DNA of 64,000 nt from Pseudomonas wenzhouensis (GTDB lineage Bacteria; Pseudomonadota; Gammaproteobacteria; Pseudomonadales; Pseudomonadaceae). Under the pieces are notes generated by a model. The model saw only the letters and a program-made list of their open reading frames with translations. It was not told the DNA's origin and did not search any database. Positions 56,229 to 64,000 of the stretch are shown here, one piece after another. The stretch is taken from NCBI RefSeq assembly GCF_021029445.1, contig NZ_CP072610.1, positions 1,054,001 through 1,118,000 on the forward strand. Direction: 5' to 3'. Position 1 is the stretch's first letter; every line of letters starts with the position of its first letter. The position numbers and the translations under genes are program-made.

Positions 56229-57077
56229 ATGATCAAGATTCTGGTAGCAACCGATCTGTCCGAGCGTTCGGCGCATGCGGTGCAGCGCGCCGTGCAGCTG
56301 ATTCGTCGCCAGGGTGGTGGTGAATGGGGCCTGTTACATGTGATCGATGACGAGGCGCCTGCTGCTTACGTGCAGCGCCAGGTACAACAAGCCGAGAGCC
56401 TGTTGCAGGCGCAGGCCGAGCGCCTCGGCGAGCAGGCCGGCAGTGTGCCGCGGGTGATCGTCGGCACGGGCGAAGCGGCAGCGCTGATCGTCGAGAGTGC
56501 GCAGGGTATGGGCGCCGATCTGCTGGTGGTGGGGGCGCATCGCAAGTCGGCACTGCGCGATTTCATCGTCGGCACCACGCTCGAGCGCGTGGTACGCAGC
56601 AGCCATCTGCCGGTGCTGCGGGTCAACGGCCCGGTCACTCACGAGTATCGGCATGCGCTGCTGGCGATGGATCTGTCGCGTACCTCGCAGCAGGCACTGA
56701 GCCGGGCGCGCGACATGGGCCTGGTGAGTCTGGATGAGCTGCATGTGGCCGCTGCCGTCGAGCCGGTAGCCGCCGGCGCGATCATGGAGCCCGGGATCAG
56801 TGCCGAGGTGCTGGAAAACCAGCGCCAACTGCTGCGCCAGCAACTGCAGGAACGCCTGGCGGCGGTCGGCGCGAGCCTGAATGACGAGCGCCTGCTGGTG
56901 CAGATCGGCTCGCCGGAAGGGGTGATCGGCGAGGCACTGCGCCAGAGTGGTTCGGATCTGCTGGTGCTTGGCACCCATGCCCGTGAAGGGGTTTCGCGCT
57001 TCTTCCTCGGCAGCGTCGCCAGTCGCCTGTTGGCCTCGCTCGACAGCGACGCGTTGATCGTACCGCCGGCTGACTGA
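56229..57077 (+). CDS. Tandem universal stress protein
   Basis: The 282-residue protein contains two UspA folds. The first (1-140) has VATDLSERSAHAVQRAV and VVGAHRKSALRDFIVGTT; the second (148-282) has LLAMDLSRTSQQAL and the ATP-binding GTHAREGVSRFFLGSVAS. Tandem Usp proteins help survival in stasis and anaerobiosis in Pseudomonas. Neighbouring olsA/olsB match the P. aeruginosa order, where a Usp gene also lies beside them. Confidence 0.92.
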   Translation: MIKILVATDLSERSAHAVQRAVQLIRRQGGGEWGLLHVIDDEAPAAYVQRQVQQAESLLQAQAERLGEQAGSVPRVIVGTGEAAALIVESAQGMGADLLVVGAHRKSALRDFIVGTTLERVVRSSHLPVLRVNGPVTHEYRHALLAMDLSRTSQQALSRARDMGLVSLDELHVAAAVEPVAAGAIMEPGISAEVLENQRQLLRQQLQERLAAVGASLNDERLLVQIGSPEGVIGEALRQSGSDLLVLGTHAREGVSRFFLGSVASRLLASLDSDALIVPPAD

Positions 57078-57090
57078 GCGGCTACGACCT

Positions 57091-57148
57091 GTAGCCTGGA
57101 TGAAATCCAGGGCGCCTTGCCAAAGCCCCCGGATTGCATCCGCGCTAC
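57091..57148. repeat. GTAGCCCGG-type inverted repeat pair
   Basis: GTAGCCTGGATGAAATCCAGG faces CCGGATTGCATCCGCGCTAC. It separates the convergent usp and olsA genes and is more diverged than other copies. Confidence 0.78.
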
Positions 57149-57156
57149 GCGGTGGA

Positions 57157-57939
57157 TCAGGCGGCTTCGGCTTCGGTCGGCAGCGTGACCGGCGTTTCCA
57201 GTTGCAGGGCGCTGGCGATCATGGCCTGGCTGTACCGGGCCAGTTCGTTACGGCTGCGTGAGGCGCTGGGAATCGGTGCGAGCAGGCGTATCTCTACCTC
57301 GCAGGCCGGTTGCGAGAGCAGGCGCAGCAGGTGCGAGAGCATGTCGTCGTCACCGATAAAGGGCGCCACCGAGCACGGCTGACCCTCGCGCAGGTAGCGG
57401 ATAGCCACAGGTTGCAGCGCCACACCACTGTCGATGGCGCTGCTCAGCAGGCGACCATGAAAGGTGCGCAGGCCCAGACCGTCGGTGGTGGTGCCTTCGG
57501 GGAAGATCAGCAGGTTACGCCCCTGTTGCAGGTGATGGGTGAGCTGCTGGCTGATCTGGCTGCTATCGCCCGAGCCGCGACGGATGAACAGGGTGCCGGC
57601 CTTGTGCGTCAGCCAGCCGGCCACTGGCCAGGCGCGTACCTCGGCCTTGGACAGAAAGGACAGCGGTTGCAACGCGCCGAGCAGTGGAATATCCGTCCAG
57701 GACACATGGTTGGCGACCCACAGCATCGGCTGCTGCGGCAGCTCGCCTGCGACCCGCACGCGAAACGGCAGGGCGCCGCCCAAGCGGGCCAGGAACCAGC
57801 GGGTCAAGCGTTGGCGCAGGGGCATCAGGTCATGCCGCACCACGCGTTCGCAGAGGCTGACGCCAGCCGCCAGCAAGGTGCCGAAGGCGATCACCAGAGC
57901 CAGGTGGATAAGGCGCAAAGACAGGCGCAAGCGGGGCAT
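57157..57939 (-). CDS. olsA: Ornithine-lipid O-acyltransferase (PlsC family)
   Basis: OlsA acylates lyso-ornithine lipid to ornithine lipid, a phosphorus-free membrane lipid. The 260-residue protein has an N-terminal membrane segment and the acyltransferase motifs NHVSWTD (HX4D) and FPEGTTTDG. Adjacent olsB supports OlsA over general PlsC. A terminator separates it from olsB. Confidence 0.88.
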   Translation of the reverse strand: MPRLRLSLRLIHLALVIAFGTLLAAGVSLCERVVRHDLMPLRQRLTRWFLARLGGALPFRVRVAGELPQQPMLWVANHVSWTDIPLLGALQPLSFLSKAEVRAWPVAGWLTHKAGTLFIRRGSGDSSQISQQLTHHLQQGRNLLIFPEGTTTDGLGLRTFHGRLLSSAIDSGVALQPVAIRYLREGQPCSVAPFIGDDDMLSHLLRLLSQPACEVEIRLLAPIPSASRSRNELARYSQAMIASALQLETPVTLPTEAEAA

Positions 57940-57957
57940 GATCGACTCCAGGTAAAA

Positions 57958-57986
57958 AAGCCGGCTTCTGTCTACAGGGCCGGCTT
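57958..57986 (-). terminator. Rho-independent terminator between olsB and olsA
   Basis: On the minus strand AAGCCGGC/GCCGGCTT arms with a 13-nt loop run into TTTT, 20 nt after the olsB stop and 18 nt before the olsA start. Confidence 0.85.
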
Positions 57987-58005
57987 GGGCGATGCAAGTG
58001 CTGCC

Positions 58006-58737
58006 TTACACTGCAGCTTTGAAATGTCGGGCATAGCGCGGGCACAGCTCGTCGCGCTTGAGCAGGATGAACACGTCGGCGACCTGGAAATCCTTGTCCC
58101 AGCACGGCTCGCCGCAGATCTTCGCACCCAGGCGCATGTAGGCCTTGAGCAGCGGCGGCATCTCGGCGATGACGTTGCCCGGCAGGTCCAGTTGCGGCAG
58201 CGGATGCTTGGGCTCGGCGCGCAGGTGCTCGGTGCACAGGTAACGCTCGCGCAGGCGCTGCATGATGGCCTGGGCCTGGATGCCGCCGTCCTGCATGGAG
58301 ATGCTGGCGCAGCCCATCAGATAGCGGTAGCCACCTTCGTTGAGCACTTCGGCCAGCTCGCCCCAGAGCACGGCGATGGTTGCACCGTTGCGGTAGGCGG
58401 CGTCGACGCAGGTACGGCCGATTTCCAGCACTGGGCCTTCCAGCTTGGCCAGGCCGTGCAGGGCAAACTCCTCTTCGCTGTAATAGCGGCCCAGGCCGGC
58501 GGCGGCCTGATGGTCGAGCAGACGGGTGGTGGCGACCAACTCGCCGCTGTTCATGTCACGTACGCCGATATGGCGGCAGTGAATGTCGTAGTTGTCCATG
58601 TCCAGACCCAATTCGGCGCCGTTGAGCTTGGCGTCGAATTCCGCGCTGAATACGCGGTAGCGCAAGGCTTGCGCTTCACGCAGGGCGGCGGGGCCTTGCA
58701 GGCGTTCGGCCTGCAGTCGGCGAGCGATTTGAGTCAT
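58006..58737 (-). CDS. olsB: L-ornithine N-alpha-acyltransferase
   Basis: OlsB transfers a 3-hydroxyacyl chain from ACP to ornithine, giving lyso-ornithine lipid. The 243-residue GNAT-type protein has [33 protein letters not shown] and [13 protein letters not shown], typical of the OlsB/hemolysin-like acyltransferase family. In other pseudomonads the pair is induced by phosphate starvation; I found no convincing PHO box upstream. Confidence 0.9.
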   Translation of the reverse strand: MTQIARRLQAERLQGPAALREAQALRYRVFSAEFDAKLNGAELGLDMDNYDIHCRHIGVRDMNSGELVATTRLLDHQAAAGLGRYYSEEEFALHGLAKLEGPVLEIGRTCVDAAYRNGATIAVLWGELAEVLNEGGYRYLMGCASISMQDGGIQAQAIMQRLRERYLCTEHLRAEPKHPLPQLDLPGNVIAEMPPLLKAYMRLGAKICGEPCWDKDFQVADVFILLKRDELCPRYARHFKAAV

Positions 58738-58884
58738 GCCAGATCCTCCGTGTGCCGGCTGGATGCTTGCAGCCGGTCGATCTTGTTGGGCAAGCTCAGG
58801 CTAGGTAGCGGCGGTGTCATCACCGTGACGCTTTTTTGATGCTTATGTGACGGCGGCCCGGAGGCTGCCGTGAGGAGCGCTGCA

Positions 58885-59775
58885 ATGCCCTGGTCGAGCC
58901 TGTTTCAGCCCATCGAGCGCCTGACTGCCGAGGCGGGGCTGGAGGATTGGTACGCGCGTCTGCTGGCGCGCCTGGGCGGCACGCCGCAGCCCTTCGAGCT
59001 GGCGCTGGCCGGTGGCCTGCAGGCGGCAACGCCGGGGCTGGCCTTTCTCGCCGGTTACCAGGCCGCGCTGCGCATGCTCTGGCCGGCGGCGCCGTGGACG
59101 GCCGGCGCGCTGTGCGTGACGGAAAACCGCAGCACCCGCCCGGCGGACATGAGCACGCGCATCTATGGCTTGTACATCAGCGGGCGCAAGGATTTCGTCA
59201 CCGCCGCCGACTGTGCCGACTGGTTGCTGGTGGCCGCGCGTGAGGACAGTACCGACGAGCCGCCCCGGCTGGCCCTGGGCGTGGTGCGCCAGGGCGCGCC
59301 GGGGGTGCGCATCGAACCCTTGCCGGCACTGCCGCTGATGCCCGATATCGGCCATGCGCGGCTGCATCTGGAGCAGGCACAGAGCGAGCGTCTGGCTGGT
59401 GATGGCTGGGACGACTATGTGAAACCCTTCCGCACACTGGAGGACGTGCACGTCCTTGCTGCCGTCGTTGCCTGGCAGTTCGGCGTGGGGCGTGAGTGCG
59501 CTTGGCCCGATGCCCTGCTGTTACGTCTGCAGGGGCTGCTGGCCGGTTGCGCCGAGGTCGCGCGGCAGGCGCCCAATGCCGCCACTACTCATCTGCTGTT
59601 GGCGGGGCTGTTCGCCGAGCAGCAGGCGCTGGCAGGCGAGTTGCACGCCGCCTTCAGCGCTGGCCCGGCGCACTGGGCTGAACTGTGGCAGCGTGACCAG
59701 GGCTTGCTGCGCATTGCCGAGGCAGCGCGCAGCAAGCGCCTGGAGAAGGCGCGGCGGATTGTCGCCGGCTGTTGA
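58885..59775 (+). CDS. Short acyl-CoA-dehydrogenase-like protein
   Basis: This 296-residue protein resembles the middle and C-terminal parts of acyl-CoA dehydrogenases (STRIYGLYISGRKDFVTAADCADWLLVAARED) but is about 80-100 residues shorter than active enzymes, and no clear catalytic glutamate motif is visible. It may be a non-catalytic or divergent member. The ATG at 58885 is 8 nt after GAGGAG. Confidence 0.72.
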   Translation: MPWSSLFQPIERLTAEAGLEDWYARLLARLGGTPQPFELALAGGLQAATPGLAFLAGYQAALRMLWPAAPWTAGALCVTENRSTRPADMSTRIYGLYISGRKDFVTAADCADWLLVAAREDSTDEPPRLALGVVRQGAPGVRIEPLPALPLMPDIGHARLHLEQAQSERLAGDGWDDYVKPFRTLEDVHVLAAVVAWQFGVGRECAWPDALLLRLQGLLAGCAEVARQAPNAATTHLLLAGLFAEQQALAGELHAAFSAGPAHWAELWQRDQGLLRIAEAARSKRLEKARRIVAGC

Positions 59776-59841
59776 TCCATATCAGTACCGGCTGGCGGAG
59801 GTGCGCATAAGGTTGCCTCGCGATTTATCTACGAGGTTTCC

Positions 59842-60627
59842 ATGCGCCGCGAGCCCATCGTGCTGTTCGATAACGGCAGCCACCAATGCCTGATGTTCGA
59901 TGACCTGGTCAGCGGCGAGGGCGTGCAATCCAACCAGTTCCTGATCACCGACAACGAACAGTATCTGCTGCTCGACCCGGGCGGTGACCTGACCTATACG
60001 CCGCTGTCGCTGGAGCTGTCCAAGCATATTCCGGTGCAGGATCTGACCTACATCTTCGCCTCGCACCAGGATCCGGACATCATTGCCTCGCTGGACAAGT
60101 GGCTGCTGCACACCCGCGCGCGGGTGATCTGCTCGAAACTGTGGGCGCGTTTTTTGCCGCACCTGACGGCCAATTACCTGGCGTTGAGCCGTGGCATCAA
60201 TACCTATGACCGCATCATCGCGCTGCCTGATCGCGGCCAGAGCATCCCGTTGGGCAAATGCACGCTCAAGGCGGTCCCCGCGCACTTTCTGCACTCGGTC
60301 GGCAACTTCCAAGTCTATGACCCGGTGAGCAAGATTCTGTTCTCCGGTGACATGGGCGCCTCGCTGGTCGATGACGCCTCGCCGGTGCGTGACTTCGTCA
60401 ATCACGTGCCCAACATGGAAGGTTTCCATCGTCGCTACATGGCCGGCAACAAGGCCTGTCGCCTGTGGGCGGCGATGGTGCGTGAGATGGATGTGGCGAT
60501 GATCGTGCCGCAGCACGGCCGGCCCTTCGTTGGCCCGGAGATGATCAGTGCCTTTCTCTACTGGATCGAAAACCTGGAATGCGGGCTCGACCTGATGGGG
60601 CCGGAGGATTACCAACTACCCAAATGA
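59842..60627 (+). CDS. MBL-fold protein, oxygen-binding diiron (ODP) type
   Basis: The 261-residue metallo-beta-lactamase-fold protein has the variant metal motif SHQDPDI (His75, Asp77, Asp79), FSGDMGAS and PQHGRPF, the pattern of flavodiiron-like oxygen-binding diiron proteins (ODP) rather than hydrolases. ODPs bind oxygen and have been linked to chemotaxis sensing in some bacteria. No flavodoxin domain is present. GAGG precedes the ATG. Confidence 0.85.
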   Translation: MRREPIVLFDNGSHQCLMFDDLVSGEGVQSNQFLITDNEQYLLLDPGGDLTYTPLSLELSKHIPVQDLTYIFASHQDPDIIASLDKWLLHTRARVICSKLWARFLPHLTANYLALSRGINTYDRIIALPDRGQSIPLGKCTLKAVPAHFLHSVGNFQVYDPVSKILFSGDMGASLVDDASPVRDFVNHVPNMEGFHRRYMAGNKACRLWAAMVREMDVAMIVPQHGRPFVGPEMISAFLYWIENLECGLDLMGPEDYQLPK

Positions 60628-60710
60628 AGATGGCAGATGGCCGTTTCGTCGCTTCAAGCGGTCATCATGGCCGTGCTAGGGTGCGCCTCGGTCATTAACT
60701 GAGGCCCATC

Positions 60711-61829
60711 ATGCTCACCCCTTCTTTTCGTCGACAGAGCCTGGCGCTCGGTCTCAGCCTGCTCGTCAGCACCGCCCGAGCGGAATACTGGCCGCAGCCC
60801 GACTGGCAGAGCCTGCCCCGCGCCGAGAGCGTCGCGCTGGCCGAACTCGAACGGTATACCTTCCCCGCGCGCGACAACGACGAACGCACGGGTGTGCGCA
60901 CCGATGCCCTGCTGGTGATCCGCGATGGCCAGGTCGTCTACGAACGCTACGCCGAACCGACCACAGCGCAGACCGCGCACCTGACCTGGTCGATGGCCAA
61001 GAGCCTGCTCGCCACCCTCCTCGGTGTGGCCTACGGCGAAGGGCGCTTCAAACTCGACGCGCCAGCCGCACAGTACTACCCGGCCATGGCCGAGCACCCG
61101 CAGATCAAGATCGGTCACCTGCTCAACTGGGCCTCGGGTCTGGACTGGCAGGAGGATTACGAATACGCGCCGCTGAAGTCCTCGGTGGTGGCTATGCTAT
61201 ACACCCGAGGCCGCGCCGATATGGCTGCCTTCACGGCTGCACATGCGGCCGGCGCTGCACCCGGTACGCGCTTTCGTTACTCCAGTGGCGACAGCAATGT
61301 GCTGGCGGCGGCGCTGCGCGGCATGGTCGGCGAGCAGGCCTATGCCGACTATCCCTGGACTGCACTGTTCGAGCCGCTGGGCATCACCAGCGCAACCCTC
61401 GAGCGCGATGCCAGTGGCACCTTTATCGCTTCATCCTATGCCTACCTGAGCGCCCGTGACCTGGCCCGTGTCGGCCTGCTGATGCAGCGCGGCGGCCGTT
61501 GGCAGCAGCGCCAGTTGCTGCCCGCTGCCTGGGTCGAGTTCGTCTCCACGCCGTTTGCCGGTTACCAGCCGCAGTTGGCCAAACCGGGCGATGCCGTACC
61601 CGGCGGGCACTGGTGGCTCAATGTCGAGCTGCCCGGCAGCACGCGGCCCTGGCCGGATGCACCGGCCGACACCATCGCCGCGCTGGGACATTGGGGGCAG
61701 GGCCTGTACGTGATGCCGCAGGAGAAGCTGGTGGTGGTGCGCTACGCCGATGACCGTGATAGCAGCTTCCAGCACAACGAATTGCTCAAGCGCGTGCGTG
61801 CGGCGTTCGCCGCGGAGGTGCAGCCATGA
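60711..61829 (+). CDS. Class C beta-lactamase-like serine hydrolase
   Basis: The 372-residue exported protein has signal peptide SLALGLSLLVSTARA and the serine motif SMAK (Ser94, Lys97), with Tyr190 in FRYSSGDSN and the third motif GHWGQGLYV. The fold covers AmpC, DD-peptidases and esterases; the YSS in place of YxN argues for an esterase-like activity. It overlaps the next gene by 4 bp (ATGA). Confidence 0.85.
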   Translation: MLTPSFRRQSLALGLSLLVSTARAEYWPQPDWQSLPRAESVALAELERYTFPARDNDERTGVRTDALLVIRDGQVVYERYAEPTTAQTAHLTWSMAKSLLATLLGVAYGEGRFKLDAPAAQYYPAMAEHPQIKIGHLLNWASGLDWQEDYEYAPLKSSVVAMLYTRGRADMAAFTAAHAAGAAPGTRFRYSSGDSNVLAAALRGMVGEQAYADYPWTALFEPLGITSATLERDASGTFIASSYAYLSARDLARVGLLMQRGGRWQQRQLLPAAWVEFVSTPFAGYQPQLAKPGDAVPGGHWWLNVELPGSTRPWPDAPADTIAALGHWGQGLYVMPQEKLVVVRYADDRDSSFQHNELLKRVRAAFAAEVQP

Positions 61830-62146
61830 TTCGTCGTCACCCGTTGCTCAGCGTATTGGCGTTACTGCTGATTCTGCTGCTGGCCTGGGCCTGGCCGAAC
61901 CGTGCGCACCTGGCGGCGTTTCCCGACATCATCGGCGCCTACACGGCCAAGGAATATTGCTCCTGCCGTTATGTCAGCGCTTATCCGGCGAGCTACTGCG
62001 AAGGCTATGTGCAGCAGTACGTGCCGATCAGCAGCCTGCTCGATGACGAGAGCGCCAAGCGCGTGACCGCCAGCGGGCTGGGGCGTACTCACAGCGCTGT
62101 CTGGCTGGGCGAGCGGCAGGGCTGCCAGTTGTTGCCGAATGACTAA
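61826..62146 (+). CDS. Small membrane-anchored cysteine-containing protein
   Basis: This 106-residue protein starts with a membrane anchor (LLSVLALLLILLLAWAW) followed by a short exported domain with four cysteines (YCSCRY, SYCEGY, QGCQ), possibly disulfide bonded. The function is unknown. Its ATGA overlap with the serine hydrolase indicates the two work together. Confidence 0.78.
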   Translation: MIRRHPLLSVLALLLILLLAWAWPNRAHLAAFPDIIGAYTAKEYCSCRYVSAYPASYCEGYVQQYVPISSLLDDESAKRVTASGLGRTHSAVWLGERQGCQLLPND

Positions 62147-62149
62147 GCC

Positions 62150-62209
62150 GTAGCCCGGATGAAATCCGGGAGTGCTTTACCACCATGCCCCGGATTTCAT
62201 CCGGGCTAC
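62150..62209. repeat. GTAGCCCGG inverted repeat pair
   Basis: GTAGCCCGGATGAAATCCGG faces CCGGATTTCATCCGGGCTAC with perfectly matched arms, starting 4 nt after the stop of the small cysteine protein. Confidence 0.88.
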
Positions 62210-62288
62210 GAGTAAGGAGGTGCCGGGCTTTGCAACGCTGGCCATGGAGACTATCGTTGCCGCCTGGTCATCCGTTCTTCGAGTTCTC

Positions 62289-62861
62289 ATGCGCCGTTCG
62301 CTTCTTGCTCTGCTGCTGGCTGTAGCCTTGCCCGTCCACGCCGACTGGTACCTGGACAACGAGTCCTCGCGGCTGTCGTTCATTTCCACCCACTCCAGCA
62401 GTCAGTCGGAGGTGCACCGCTTTCTCACCCTGCACGGGCAGATCGCCGCCGATGGCCGCGCGCGTCTGCGCGTCGACCTGGACTCCGTGAGCACCGGTAT
62501 CGCGCTGCGTGACGAGCGCCTGCGCGTCATGCTGTTCGACACCGCGCGTTTGCCCGAGGCGCGCATCAGTGCCCAGGTCAACCTGGCGCAATTCACCGAC
62601 CTGGCGCCCGGTGCCCAACTGGAGCTACGCCTGCCCCTGCAACTGACCCTCAACGAGCGCAGTCGCGAGCTGCACAGCGAGTTGCTGGTCACGCGCCTGG
62701 ATGACCGGCGCTTTCAGGTGGTGACCCTGGCGCCGCTGGTGCTGCACGCTGAAGACTTCGCCCTGGCCAGCGCTATCGAAGCGCTGCGCAAGCTCGCCGA
62801 TCTGCCGGCCATCAGCCTGTCGGTGCCGGTGGGCGCCGTGCTGATCTTCACGGCGCGTTGA
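62289..62861 (+). CDS. YceI-like periplasmic protein
   Basis: The 190-residue precursor has signal peptide MRRSLLALLLAVALPVHA and a YceI lipocalin-like domain (WYLDNESSRLSFISTHSSS, VSTGIALRDERLRVMLFD). YceI proteins bind isoprenoid-type lipids. The ATG at 62289 is chosen because it starts a normal signal peptide. It ends 2 nt before the phospholipase D-type gene, suggesting coupling. Confidence 0.87.
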   Translation: MRRSLLALLLAVALPVHADWYLDNESSRLSFISTHSSSQSEVHRFLTLHGQIAADGRARLRVDLDSVSTGIALRDERLRVMLFDTARLPEARISAQVNLAQFTDLAPGAQLELRLPLQLTLNERSRELHSELLVTRLDDRRFQVVTLAPLVLHAEDFALASAIEALRKLADLPAISLSVPVGAVLIFTAR

Positions 62862-62863
62862 GC

Positions 62864-64000
62864 ATGCGTGCGCGCGGGCGCATCTTTCCCTGGCGCGGCG
62901 GTAATCGCTTCGAACTGCTGCTGGATGGGCAAACCTTCTTCCCGCGCATGCTGGCGAGTATCGATGCTGCCCGGCAACAGGTGGAAGTCGAGCTCTACCT
63001 GATCGAGGATGGCCGTTGCAGCGAGCGACTGGCCGATGCCCTGTGCCGAGCCGCCGCGCGTGGCGTGGCTGTGCGCGGCCTGTTCGATGCCTACGGTGCG
63101 GCGGGGCTGAGCAGCCTGTTACGCGAGCGTCTGCAGGCTGCCGGCGTGCAGTTGCGTTGGTACAACCCGGTACGTTGGCGGCGCGGTTTGCGCAACTTCC
63201 ACCGTGATCACCGCAAGCTACTGCTGGTGGACCAGCGCCTGGCGTACGTCGGTGGCACCGGTTCTACCGACGAGTTCTGGCAGCCGGATGAGGCTCGCAG
63301 CCCCTGGCATGAGGTCATGGTGGAAATCGAGGGGCCACTGGTCGGCGACTGGCAGCAGTTATTCGAGCAACTCTGGCATACGCGTTTTTTCTGGCGCCCG
63401 AATCATCAGCCGATTGCGCTGAACCTGCCTGAGTGTCCGCCTGCCGGTGTGGGGCTGGGGCGTGTGGCCTATGCCGATGCAGCGCAGCATCGCGATATCC
63501 TGCTGTCCCTGCTGCGCGCGCTCAAGGGCGCCAGGCAACGCGTATGGCTGGCCACGCCTTACTTTCTGCCCACCTGGAAAATCCGCCGCGCCCTGCGCCG
63601 CGCCGCAGCCCGTGGCGTCGAAGTACGCCTGCTGCTGGCCGGGCGCCACACCGACCATCCGCCGGTACGTTTTGCCGGCCAGCGCTACTATCCAAAACTG
63701 CTCAGAGCGGGCGTGCGCATCTTCGAATACCAGCCGCGCTTCTTGCACCTGAAAATGGTGCTGGTGGACGACTGGGTCAGTGTCGGCTCCTGCAACTTCG
63801 ACCACTGGAACCTGCGCTTCAACCTCGATGCCAACGTCGAAGCCCTCGACCCCGCATTCACTCAGGCGGTGGCGAGCAGTTTCATCGAGGATTTCCACTT
63901 GAGCCACGAAGTGACCCTGCAGGATTGGCACCAGCGCCCCTTGTGGCGCCGTGCCCAGCAGCGGCTGTGGGGCTGGCTGGATCGCCTGGCGGTGAATGTG
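62864..64000 (+). CDS. Cardiolipin synthase B-like phospholipase D protein (3-prime end outside window)
   Basis: At least 379 residues from ATG 62864 run off the right edge. Two HKD motifs are visible: FHRDHRKLLLVD (near residue 113) followed by GGTGSTDEF, and LHLKMVLVDDWVSVGSCNFD (near 300). This matches ClsB-type enzymes that make cardiolipin from phosphatidyl groups. There is no membrane segment at the N-terminus, unlike ClsA. Confidence 0.9.
   Translation, partial: MRARGRIFPWRGGNRFELLLDGQTFFPRMLASIDAARQQVEVELYLIEDGRCSERLADALCRAAARGVAVRGLFDAYGAAGLSSLLRERLQAAGVQLRWYNPVRWRRGLRNFHRDHRKLLLVDQRLAYVGGTGSTDEFWQPDEARSPWHEVMVEIEGPLVGDWQQLFEQLWHTRFFWRPNHQPIALNLPECPPAGVGLGRVAYADAAQHRDILLSLLRALKGARQRVWLATPYFLPTWKIRRALRRAAARGVEVRLLLAGRHTDHPPVRFAGQRYYPKLLRAGVRIFEYQPRFLHLKMVLVDDWVSVGSCNFDHWNLRFNLDANVEALDPAFTQAVASSFIEDFHLSHEVTLQDWHQRPLWRRAQQRLWGWLDRLAVNV

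Noticed and set aside
58738..58860. PHO box upstream of olsB
   Set aside because: TGTCAT and GTGACG elements occur, but not as two direct repeats with the correct spacing.

Overview
The window is high-GC, gene-dense chromosomal DNA from a Pseudomonas. The gene order ychF-pth-rplY-prs-tRNA(Gln)-ispE-lolB // hemA-prfA-prmC-moeB-murI-pagL, an arcDABC operon, a 1311-residue trifunctional PutA, an olsB/olsA pair next to a universal stress protein, and dispersed GTAGCCCGG-type repeats all fit that genus. The repeat style suggests the P. mendocina / oleovorans / alcaligenes side of the genus; that last step is inference. No phage, IS element, CRISPR array or integron is visible.

Region 1 (1-11.9 kb) is housekeeping: translation (Pth, L25, RF1 and its methylase PrmC), PRPP synthesis, isoprenoid and tetrapyrrole precursors (IspE, HemA), lipoprotein export (LolB), peptidoglycan (MurI) and lipid A remodelling (PagL), with two identical tandem tRNA-Gln genes. 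Region 2 (12-17 kb) has a LysR regulator, an HPP-CBS membrane protein, an orphan cbb3 oxidase catalytic subunit (CcoN) paired with a small membrane protein, a YkgJ-type cysteine-cluster protein and a three-copy inverted-repeat array.

Region 3 (17-29 kb) is the most interesting part: nine tightly overlapping genes (DUF523/DUF1722 protein, MerR-type regulator, DNA photolyase, NTF2-like, SDR, FAD amine-oxidase-like, DUF1365, Cfa-like methyltransferase, DUF2878), then a renalase-like flavoprotein with a small Trp-rich protein, a TIGR01777 epimerase and ferrochelatase. Three T(G/A)TACA-N12-TGTA(C/T)A palindromes lie upstream of these units, two of them embracing a readable promoter. The MerR protein lacks the cobalamin-ligand motifs of CarH/LitR. 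I read the region as a light / photo-oxidative-stress regulon combining DNA repair with membrane fatty-acid modification.

Region 4 (29-37 kb) holds transporters and single genes: a spinster-type MFS, a family-3 solute-binding protein, YjdM, a gamma-glutamyl-GABA hydrolase behind a long structured leader, a DMT exporter and a Tsx/OmpK porin. Region 5 (37-48 kb) is amino-acid catabolism: the arginine deiminase operon arcDABC plus a DUF5064 gene with a plausible Anr box, PutA with a cluster of GTTGCA operators, and the divergent argO/argP pair.

Region 6 (48-64 kb) contains an epimerase, coiled-coil and small conserved proteins, an ArsR-XenB unit with a palindromic operator, ACP phosphodiesterase, a P-type ATPase, a tandem universal stress protein, ornithine-lipid genes, an acyl-CoA-dehydrogenase-like protein, a diiron MBL-fold protein, a serine hydrolase, YceI and the start of a cardiolipin-synthase-like phospholipase D. 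Several genes across the window act on membrane lipids (PagL, Cfa-like, OlsA/B, ClsB-like, AcpH). Repeats fall into at least three families: GTAGCCCGG inverted pairs, GTAGGAGC hairpins, and a 140-190 bp element with a TTTAC-GTAAA core present three times.
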